A stretch of 6,277 nt of DNA. It comes from Alphaproteobacteria bacterium (GTDB lineage: Bacteria > Pseudomonadota > Alphaproteobacteria > Rhodobacterales > Rhodobacteraceae). This document shows, piece after piece, positions 1 to 5,113 of the stretch (position 1 is the first letter of the stretch; every line of letters starts with the position of its first letter). The DNA lies in contig JAURMY010000095.1 of assembly GCA_030830465.1 (NCBI GenBank), forward strand, positions 1 through 6,277, read 5' to 3'. The translations under genes and the position numbers were made by a program. The notes under the pieces were generated by a model. It did not search any database. It was not told the origin of the DNA and saw nothing but the letters and a program-made list of their open reading frames with translations.

Positions 1-143
1 AGGGGATCAAAGTCTACGATCAGGCGCCGACCGAGCATCTGCCGCTTCGGCGCGGCTGGATCACCAAGGGTGGCGGCATGAATACGATCATCGAACTGTG
101 CCCAAAAGGCGAAGTCGCGAAATTCGTCAAAGGCGCGGCCTAG
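1..143 (+). CDS. 3' end of an unrecognised protein-coding gene (partial)
   Basis: The frame starting at position 3 is open from the left edge to a TAG at 141-143. It gives a 46-residue C-terminal tail that includes PLRRGWITKGGGMNTIIE and ends KFVKGAA. The tail is soluble in character, with several Lys/Arg and Gly and no membrane segment. I do not recognise the family and assign no function. That it is a real gene is supported by its open frame and by the layout: its stop lies 23 bp before the start of the next plus-strand gene, and that gene's ribosome binding site sits in the gap, the usual spacing inside an operon. It was probably co-transcribed with the acyl-CoA ligase and may belong to the same pathway, but that is inference from position only. 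Confidence 0.6.
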   Translation, partial: GIKVYDQAPTEHLPLRRGWITKGGGMNTIIELCPKGEVAKFVKGAA

Positions 144-152
144 GCCGCAAAA

Positions 153-159
153 GGGGGAG
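153..159 (+). promoter_or_regulatory. Ribosome binding site of the first acyl-CoA ligase
   Basis: GGGGGAG lies 7 nt before the ATG at 167. It decides the start: the same frame stays open back to an ATG at 98, but that ATG has no such site and would overlap the end of the preceding gene in another frame. Confidence 0.7.
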
Positions 160-166
160 AAGCCAT

Positions 167-1804
167 ATGCAACCTTTGATGGGCGGATCCATGGCACAGC
201 CGATGCTGCTGTCGGTCATCAACGAACACGGGGCGGTTGCCAATGGCGATTGCGAGGTGGTCAGCCGCCAGCTTGACGGCAGCATTCACCGCTCAACCTT
301 TCGCCAGATGAACGGGCGCACCAAGCAACTGGCAAATGCGCTGGTCGCACGCGGCCTTGGCCTTGGCCACCGCGCCACCACCATCGCCTGGAACTCGCAC
401 CGGCATATGGAATTGTTTTACGGCATCACCGGTATCGGGTCGGCGATCCACACCACCAATCCCCGTCTTGCACCGGACCAACTGACCTATGTGGTGAACG
501 AAGGCGGCGGCGAAATTCTGTTCTTTGACCCCGACCTTCTGCCGCAGATCGAGGCGATCGCGCAGGATTTGAACAACATCCGGCATTTCGTGGTGCTGTC
601 TGACCCGTCAGACATGCCCGCCAGCGCGGTCTTGACGCTGGAGAATTACGAAGACTGGCTGGCGGCTGAACCTGCCACGTTCGACTGGCCCGAATTTGAC
701 GAGCGGGTCGCGGCTACGATCTGTTTCACCTCGGGCACGACCGGCCTGCCCAAGGGCGTGGTGCATGCGCATCGGGATTGCTTTTTGCAAACCATGATCC
801 TGTCGTCGCATGCCTGGCTGCCGATGCCCAAACGCAACCCGCTGGTCTTGCTGCCGCTGGCCCCGATGTTTCATTCCTCGGCCTGGAATTACCCGTTCGG
901 GGCGTTCTTCATGGGCTGTAAACTGGTGCTGGCGGGCCGTGACGTGACACCGGATTCCGTGCTTGATCTGATCGAAGGCGAACAGATCACCAATATGGCG
1001 CTGGCCTCCTCCGTCATGCAGAACCTGTTGCACCATGTCGATGCCACCGGGCGGTCGCTGGCGCCGCTGGAGACCCTGATCACCGCCTCAACCGGGATGC
1101 CGGCCGCCGTACTGGCCCGCCTGGGCGAGGAATTCGGCATCCAGACGGCGCATAACTGGGGCATGACCGAATGCATGTTCGGCTCGACCGGCATCCTGCC
1201 CGGCAACCACGCGGCTTTGCCGTTGGGCGAAAAGGTGCAATACAAGGCAACCGACGGGCGGCAGACGCCGGGATTCGTGTTCAGGCTGGTCGATGACGCG
1301 GGCAATCTTGTGCCTCATGACGGCAAAACGCAGGGGCATCTGCGGGTGCGGGGCCTGTGGGCGGCCAAGACCTATCTGAACCGTGCAAAGGGGTCCGCGA
1401 CCGACAGCGCCGGCTGGCTTGATACCGGTGATATCGCCACGATTGACGCTGACGGCTATATGCACATTGTTGACCGCGCCAAGGACCTGATCAAATCGGG
1501 CGGCGAATGGATCCCCTCGATCAATCTTGAACACGCGGCGGTGGCGCATCCTGATGTGGTGCAGGCGGCGGCGGTGGCTGTGGATCATGCCAAGTTTCAG
1601 GAACGCCCGCTGATGGTTGTGGTCAAAAGGCCGGGGTCACCCCTGACCGAGGCCGCGTTGCTGGCCTTCATGGCCCCGAAAATGGTGAAATGGTGGCTGC
1701 CTGATGCAGTGGTGTTTGTCGACAGTATGGAGGTGAACGCCAATGGCAAGATCCGCAAGAACCTGCTGCGCGATGCCTACCGGGGATATCTGACGAACCG
1801 GTAG
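167..1804 (+). CDS. AMP-forming fatty-acyl-CoA ligase, DmdB-like (ANL superfamily)
   Basis: A cytosolic ligase that activates a carboxylic acid with ATP to an acyl-adenylate and then transfers it to CoA. The 545 residues carry the ANL signatures in order: phosphate loop SGTTGLPKG (189-197), acyl-site MFHSSAW with H236 and W240, WGMTE (331-335), DTGD (419-422), the hinge region DRAKDLIKSGGEWI, and the C-terminal catalytic lysine K528 in NGKIRKN. Length and layout match the medium-chain/3-methylmercaptopropionate ligase branch (DmdB, about 540 residues). From memory, DmdB structural work names a pocket His and Trp four apart and a catalytic Lys about 290 residues later, and the same spacing is seen here. 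The A4 region reads TASTGMP instead of the usual GGxxxP form, so substrate range may differ. The ATG at 167 is chosen for its GGGGGAG site. ATGs at 179 and 191 are alternatives, and 179 would align well with DmdB N-termini. The gene is probably in an operon with the gene before it. Exact substrate unknown; DMSP-derived methylmercaptopropionate is possible but unproven. Confidence 0.93.
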   Translation: MQPLMGGSMAQPMLLSVINEHGAVANGDCEVVSRQLDGSIHRSTFRQMNGRTKQLANALVARGLGLGHRATTIAWNSHRHMELFYGITGIGSAIHTTNPRLAPDQLTYVVNEGGGEILFFDPDLLPQIEAIAQDLNNIRHFVVLSDPSDMPASAVLTLENYEDWLAAEPATFDWPEFDERVAATICFTSGTTGLPKGVVHAHRDCFLQTMILSSHAWLPMPKRNPLVLLPLAPMFHSSAWNYPFGAFFMGCKLVLAGRDVTPDSVLDLIEGEQITNMALASSVMQNLLHHVDATGRSLAPLETLITASTGMPAAVLARLGEEFGIQTAHNWGMTECMFGSTGILPGNHAALPLGEKVQYKATDGRQTPGFVFRLVDDAGNLVPHDGKTQGHLRVRGLWAAKTYLNRAKGSATDSAGWLDTGDIATIDADGYMHIVDRAKDLIKSGGEWIPSINLEHAAVAHPDVVQAAAVAVDHAKFQERPLMVVVKRPGSPLTEAALLAFMAPKMVKWWLPDAVVFVDSMEVNANGKIRKNLLRDAYRGYLTNR

Positions 1805-1805
1805 G

Positions 1806-1833
1806 GGCAGGGGGCTTTGCGCCCCCACTTGCC
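1806..1833 (+). terminator. GC-rich hairpin after the acyl-CoA ligase, probable transcript end
   Basis: The core stem GGGGGC (1810-1815) pairs with GCCCCC (1821-1826) around a TTTGC loop. An outer GGCA (1806-1809) can pair with TGCC (1830-1833) if ACT is bulged. The hairpin begins two bases after the ligase stop codon. No T-run follows, so it is not a textbook intrinsic terminator. It could slow RNA degradation or assist factor-dependent termination. An alternative stem TTGCC/GGCAA (1829-1833 with 1839-1843) overlaps its right arm. Confidence 0.45.
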
Positions 1834-1845
1834 AAATGGGCAATT

Positions 1846-1881
1846 CACCCCGGGGATATTTCGGGACCAAGGAAATGAAAG
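1846..1881 (+). repeat. Possible dispersed Rhodobacteraceae gene-end repeat
   Basis: The block contains CCCCGGGG (1848-1855), then ATATTT, CGGG (1862-1865) and ACCAAGGAAATGAAAG. I recall closely similar blocks (CCCCGGNNTATTT followed by ACCAAGATGAAG) recurring at gene ends across Rhodobacteraceae. It also holds a small dyad, CCCG with CGGG. Only one copy lies in this window, so repetition cannot be shown here and the call rests on memory. Confidence 0.35.
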
Positions 1882-1891
1882 TGGCGAGTGA

Positions 1892-2812
1892 ATGGCAATA
1901 GATCCCGAAGCGCCACTGGTGCAGACGATCCCTCCCAAACGCCCGGATAACATGCGCGGGCTGATTCTGATGGCGCTTGGGTTTTTTCTGTTCGCCGCAG
2001 CGGATGCGCAGACCAAGGTCCTGAGCACGTCGCTGCACCCGTTTCAGATCGTCTGGACCCGGCAGACCGGCCTTCTGTTCGGGGTTTTGGTGATGTTGGC
2101 GCTGAAGGGGCCGGGGATCCTGAAAACCGCCTATCCGGCCTTGCAACTGACGCGGGGCGGACTGGCGGTTCTGTCGGCGACATTGTTCGTGTTTGCGGTC
2201 AGATATGTGCCGCTGGCCGATGCGGTCGCGGTCAGTTTTATCGCCCCGTTCATTGTCACCGTTCTGGGGGCGATCTTTTTGAAAGAGCGTGTCGGCGCAA
2301 GGCGCTGGACGGCAATCGGGATCGGGTTTCTGGGCACGCTGATCGTGGTGCGCCCCGGCATGGGCACCGTCCATCCGGCGGCATTGCTGGTCGTTCTTGC
2401 GGCCACATTCTTTGCCGCAAGGCAGGTGTTGTCGCGCCGTCTGGCAGCCAGCGACCGAACCGAAACGACCATCAGTTACACCGCGATTGCCAGTGTCGCG
2501 TTGCTGAGCCTGCCGCTGCCCTTTGTTTGGCAAACCCCCAGCACGCTGCAACAGGGCCTGTTGTTGCTGGGGGTGGCGACCTGTGCGGGGTTGGGTGAGC
2601 TGCTGGTCATCAAGGCGCTGGAAATCGCCTTGGCTGTTGTGGTTGCTCCGGTGCATTATTCCCTGATCTTGTGGAGCACGTTTTACGGCTGGGTGATCTT
2701 TGACCAGTTGCCGGATCAATGGACGATTTTTGGCTCGTTGATTATCGTGGCGACCGGCCTTTATGTGCTGAACCGGGAACGATTGTTGATGCGGGCGGCC
2801 AGGCGCGGTTAG
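1892..2812 (+). CDS. EamA/DMT-family transporter (ten-helix inner-membrane permease)
   Basis: A 306-residue drug/metabolite-transporter superfamily protein, expected in the inner membrane and likely to export or exchange a small metabolite; substrate unknown. A short polar N-terminus (1-21) is followed by about ten hydrophobic segments near 22-40, 52-71, 88-104, 109-129, 138-154, 160-178, 193-211, 222-240, 246-268 and 277-294. They form the two EamA repeats. Family-like marks are the PLADAVAVSFIAPF stretch in helix 4, FLKERVGARRW at the helix 4-5 junction, and a positive C-terminus (RERLLMRAARRG). The first repeat ends near VVRPG. Start: an in-frame TGA at 1889-1891 abuts the ATG at 1892, so no upstream start is possible. 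The ribosome binding site is weak (GCGAG at 1884-1888, or AGGA 18 nt away). ATG 1952 is the alternative start and has no better site. It probably has its own transcript, since a hairpin precedes it. Its stop overlaps that of the convergent oxygenase gene. Confidence 0.9.
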   Translation: MAIDPEAPLVQTIPPKRPDNMRGLILMALGFFLFAAADAQTKVLSTSLHPFQIVWTRQTGLLFGVLVMLALKGPGILKTAYPALQLTRGGLAVLSATLFVFAVRYVPLADAVAVSFIAPFIVTVLGAIFLKERVGARRWTAIGIGFLGTLIVVRPGMGTVHPAALLVVLAATFFAARQVLSRRLAASDRTETTISYTAIASVALLSLPLPFVWQTPSTLQQGLLLLGVATCAGLGELLVIKALEIALAVVVAPVHYSLILWSTFYGWVIFDQLPDQWTIFGSLIIVATGLYVLNRERLLMRAARRG

Positions 2813-3360
2813 CGAAAAACCGGCCCATGTGCCCAGACTGTCAGGGAATGGCGTGCGCCCAGGGTGACCGGTGTGACCCGGTGCAGAACAAATCCGGGAA
2901 ACAGCGTGGCGGCCCCCATGTCAAGTTGCGCGGTCACCTTTTGCGCCCCCGGCATGACCTCAAGCCGGCCCCCGGCATAGTCTGCGGGATCGGACAGTTG
3001 CACCACCATCGTCAGCTTCCGGCGGGCCGCGACCGGGCCATCGCCGATATCGGTATGCCAGTCAAAATGGCCTTCGCATTCGGCACCATAGCGCGCCACT
3101 TGCGGGCTTTCGGCGAAATCCCTGAGGTCGAAATCAAACACTGTCCGGTTGGCCTGTCGGACCACGTCGATCAGCCGGTCCATGATCCAGCCGGTTTGTG
3201 CCGCTTCATCCAGCCAAACCAGATCGGCACGCCTGAGATTATGGTCGCGGACCTGACCGACGAGGCGCGCCTCCGAGACCGGCGCGGTTGCCGCCAGTTC
3301 CACGATCAGGCGACATTCCTGTGCATCAAAGGCGGCAGGGACAGAGTGAACAGCGATCAT
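2809..3360 (-). CDS. Fe(II)/2-oxoglutarate-dependent oxygenase, prolyl-4-hydroxylase-like fold
   Basis: A 183-residue cytosolic dioxygenase that should couple oxidative decarboxylation of 2-oxoglutarate to hydroxylation of an unknown substrate. The iron-binding facial triad is complete: H102 and D104 in HFDWHTD, and H160 in FPGFVLHRVTPV. R170, ten residues after the distal histidine, is placed to bind the 2-oxoglutarate carboxylate. The YAGGRLEVMPG stretch (128-138) and the L-FPG strand before H160 are typical of the 2OG-FeII_Oxy_3/P4Hc group that includes PiuC/YbiX-type hydroxylases. It is shorter than PiuC (about 225 residues) and lacks its C-terminal extension, but the core is complete. 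The start has only a weak purine site (AGG about 9 nt upstream), so the N-terminus is uncertain by a few codons. It lies 108 bp downstream of the second acyl-CoA ligase on the same strand and may share its transcript. Its TAA (2811-2809) overlaps the TAG of the convergent transporter. The substrate could be an amino acid, a protein or a small molecule. Confidence 0.88.
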   Translation of the reverse strand: MIAVHSVPAAFDAQECRLIVELAATAPVSEARLVGQVRDHNLRRADLVWLDEAAQTGWIMDRLIDVVRQANRTVFDFDLRDFAESPQVARYGAECEGHFDWHTDIGDGPVAARRKLTMVVQLSDPADYAGGRLEVMPGAQKVTAQLDMGAATLFPGFVLHRVTPVTLGARHSLTVWAHGPVFR

Positions 3361-3423
3361 AGGGGCAGCCTGACAAGAGACGGCCCGCTTTATGATCCGG
3401 CATTAGCGGCGGCATGTTTGTTC

Positions 3424-3439
3424 GCGACAGAGATGTCGC
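3424..3439. other. Short perfect hairpin between acyl-CoA ligase and oxygenase genes
   Basis: GCGACA (3424-3429) and TGTCGC (3434-3439) form a perfect 6-bp stem with a 4-nt loop. It lies in the 108-bp gap (3361-3468), 29 bp past the ligase stop on the minus strand. No T-run follows on either strand, so it is a weak terminator at best and could be an RNA processing or attenuation point. I see no convincing promoter in the rest of this gap. Confidence 0.3.
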
Positions 3440-3468
3440 CTTTCGCTTAACAGACAGTGCCCGCAGGG

Positions 3469-5025
3469 TTAAATCTTGCGCGCCTGCCCGGCCCAGAATG
3501 GATCGCGCAGCACGTTTTTCTGCACCTTTCCCGCCGGGCCGACCGGCAGGGGCTGATCCCGGAAGCCGATGGATTTCGGGCATTTGTAGCCGCCGATCAA
3601 CCCTTTGCAATGGGCGATCAGTTCGGCTTCGGTCACGTTCGCGCCTTCGCGGGTGACGACCACGGCATGCACCGCCTCGCCCCATTCGGCACTTGGAATG
3701 CCGATCACCGCCACCTGCAGAACCGACGGGTGGCTGGCCAGGGCGCGTTCCACCTCGATTGAAAACACGTTCTCGCCACCGGTCACGATCATGTCCTTGA
3801 CCCGATCAGCAACGTAAAGATAGCCGTCGGCATCCATCCGCCCCGCATCGCCGGAAAACATCCAGCCGTCCCGCAGGGCCGCCGCTGTCTGTTCAGGTTT
3901 GCCAAGATAACCCTGCATCAGATAATCCGAGCGCATGGTGATTTCGCCCAATTCGCCGCGCGGCACCTCAATGCCTTCGGGATCGACGATGCGGATTTCC
4001 ACACCGGGCGCCGGTTGCCCGCAAGACCGGATCCGGTGCGCGGTTGGCCCATCGAACACATGATCGCGCCAGCGCAAAAGGCTGGCATAGCCGCCGGTTT
4101 CCGTCATGCCGTAAATCTGGAAGAACCGCCAGGTCGGCAGCTTGGCCGCCGCCTCGGCCAGCAGTTCCTGCGCAATCGGCGAGCCGCCATAGACCAGGGT
4201 TTTCAGGCTCGACAAATCATATTGCGCGAAATCCTTGTGGTTCAGCATCATGGTGATCATCGTCGGCACCATCACCGCATTGCTGACCTTGTGGCGGGCG
4301 ATGGCGTCCATCATCCGAACCGGTTCGAATTTCGGCAACACCACATGGGTGCCGCCCGCCAGCGTGATGTAAAGGGCGGCATTGGCGGCGGAAAAGTGAA
4401 AGAAGCCGCCGACATAAGCGAAACTTAAATCCTCGGTGTCGGGCAACATCGCCAGATAGGCGACACTGGCCTGACACAGGGCCTGGTGGGTGAACACAAC
4501 GCCTTTCGGATCGCCCGTGGTGCCGCCGGTGTAAAACACCGCATAGACATCGTCGCGGTGGCGGTTGGCATCGGCCACCGGGGCGGTGGTTTCGATCAGC
4601 GCCTCATAGCCCAGCATCCCGTCGGGCGTGGGTTTGTCGCCGATATGGATCAGCGCTTTCAGCCGGGGAAATTGCGCCTTAAGGGCATGGCCCTGCGCGA
4701 TAAAGTCGTCGTCAACCAGCAGCACTGTGGCCTGACAATCTTCAAGCGCATAGGCGTTTTCCTTGGCCGACCAGCGCACATTCATTGGCGCAAATGCCCC
4801 GCCGGCCCAGGGGATGGCATAGAACAGTTCGACATAGCGGTCGGAGTTCATCGCCAGAACGGCCACGAAATCACCGGCCTGCACCCCAAGCGCCTGCAAG
4901 GCCCCCGCAAGGCGCGGCACACGATCGGCAACTTCGGACCAACGGCGCTGACGTTCGCCGCAGATCGTGGCGATGCCATGGGGATCTTGCGTCAGGGCCT
5001 GTTTCAGAAACTGGGTGGCTTGCAT
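3469..5025 (-). CDS. Class I AMP-binding acyl-CoA ligase (long-chain-fatty-acid/aryl-acid CoA ligase type)
   Basis: A 518-residue ANL-superfamily enzyme that forms acyl-AMP and then acyl-CoA. Motifs in order: phosphate loop YTGGTTGDPKG (165-175), acyl-site FFHFSAANA (208-216), VYGGSPI (278-284), IYGMTET (304-310), GWMFSGD (387-393), hinge DRVKDMIVTGGENVFS (407-422) with R408, and catalytic K500 in GPAGKVQKN. Two departures from the usual form are GG in place of SG in the phosphate loop and FSGD in place of YTGD; both occur in functional relatives. The 'TGGENVFSIEVE' hinge and the overall length are typical of short/medium or aromatic acid ligases, not very-long-chain enzymes. The frame stays open 68 codons further upstream, but the ATG at 5025 is chosen because AGGAGGT lies just before it and the extension would run through the divergent promoter into the racemase gene. 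It is transcribed away from the racemase and is followed by the oxygenase. It probably supplies CoA esters to the racemase pathway; substrate unknown. Confidence 0.93.
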   Translation of the reverse strand: MQATQFLKQALTQDPHGIATICGERQRRWSEVADRVPRLAGALQALGVQAGDFVAVLAMNSDRYVELFYAIPWAGGAFAPMNVRWSAKENAYALEDCQATVLLVDDDFIAQGHALKAQFPRLKALIHIGDKPTPDGMLGYEALIETTAPVADANRHRDDVYAVFYTGGTTGDPKGVVFTHQALCQASVAYLAMLPDTEDLSFAYVGGFFHFSAANAALYITLAGGTHVVLPKFEPVRMMDAIARHKVSNAVMVPTMITMMLNHKDFAQYDLSSLKTLVYGGSPIAQELLAEAAAKLPTWRFFQIYGMTETGGYASLLRWRDHVFDGPTAHRIRSCGQPAPGVEIRIVDPEGIEVPRGELGEITMRSDYLMQGYLGKPEQTAAALRDGWMFSGDAGRMDADGYLYVADRVKDMIVTGGENVFSIEVERALASHPSVLQVAVIGIPSAEWGEAVHAVVVTREGANVTEAELIAHCKGLIGGYKCPKSIGFRDQPLPVGPAGKVQKNVLRDPFWAGQARKI

Positions 5026-5028
5026 GGG

Positions 5029-5035
5029 ACCTCCT
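5029..5035 (-). promoter_or_regulatory. Strong ribosome binding site of the second acyl-CoA ligase
   Basis: On the minus strand this reads AGGAGGT, 3 nt before the ATG at 5025-5023. The near-perfect match fixes the start there and rules out the long N-terminal extension. The spacing is slightly short. Confidence 0.8.
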
Positions 5036-5048
5036 GCACTTATCCGGC

Positions 5049-5076
5049 TTGACCGGGGGGTGATAATGGTTAGTCT
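5049..5076 (+). promoter_or_regulatory. Possible promoter for the racemase operon
   Basis: TTGACC (5049-5054) matches a -35 box well. After a 16-bp spacer comes TAGTCT (5071-5076), a 4/6 match to TATAAT. Transcription would start near 5083, giving a leader of about 30 nt that includes the AGGAAAA (5101-5107) before the ATG at 5114. The -10 is weak. TACAAT (5095-5100) is an alternative -10, but its start point would leave almost no leader. Confidence 0.35.
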
Positions 5077-5084
5077 AATTATAG
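5064..5084. promoter_or_regulatory. Second, weaker dyad in the divergent spacer
   Basis: TTAG-T-CTAA (5070-5078) is a perfect 4-bp half-site dyad with one central base. Weaker flanking symmetry extends it outward (6 of 9 positions match per arm). It overlaps both the proposed plus-strand -10 and the left arm of the larger dyad, and could be a second binding site for the same regulator or chance. Confidence 0.25.
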
Positions 5085-5106
5085 TACGATAGCATACAAT
5101 AGGAAA
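5078..5106 (-). promoter_or_regulatory. Probable promoter for the second acyl-CoA ligase
   Basis: Read on the minus strand, a perfect TATAAT occupies 5083-5078. A weak -35, TTTCCT (5106-5101), lies 17 bp upstream, a 3/6 match to TTGACA. Transcription would start near 5071 and leave a leader of about 46 nt carrying the AGGAGGT site. The weak -35 suggests the promoter needs an activator or is kept low by design. Confidence 0.5.
5080..5101. promoter_or_regulatory. Candidate operator: 22-bp imperfect dyad between divergent genes
   Basis: The 22 bp centred between 5090 and 5091 pair at 8 of 11 half-site positions. The left arm is TATaGTAcGaT and the right arm is AgCaTACaATA (lower case marks mismatches). 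It lies in an AT-rich stretch unlike the GC-rich coding DNA around it. It covers the minus-strand -10 and spacer, and sits over the expected plus-strand transcription start. A dimeric TetR- or MerR-type regulator could bind here and control both directions, probably with an acyl-CoA as the signal. No regulator gene is in the window, so its identity is unknown. Confidence 0.45.
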
Positions 5107-5113
5107 ATTGCCT

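Noticed and set aside
98..166. 23-residue N-terminal extension of the first ligase
   Set aside because: It is Arg/Lys-rich and unlike the family, overlaps the preceding gene in another frame, and is bypassed by the GGGGGAG site before 167.
1875..1901. Eight-codon mini-frame (MKVASEWQ) overlapping the transporter start, a possible leader peptide
   Set aside because: Its AGGA lies only 1 nt before the ATG, too close to work well. It sits inside the repeat-like block and has no regulatory codon pattern.
1637..2719. Minus-strand open frame of 360 codons opposite the ligase end and the transporter
   Set aside because: It is rich in Gln, Arg and His with no recognisable domain, the usual look of a frame antisense to GC-rich genes. 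It lies opposite two well-supported genes and crosses their intergenic hairpin.
2719..3450. Plus-strand open frame of 243 codons over the oxygenase
   Set aside because: It is antisense to the oxygenase, which has a full HxD...H...R motif set. The plus-strand translation has no domain features and would start inside the transporter gene.
5108..5113. TTG start two codons before the racemase ATG
   Set aside because: It would be only 3 nt from the AGGA site and adds nothing the family needs. The ATG at 5114 gives normal spacing and a family-typical MAGP start.
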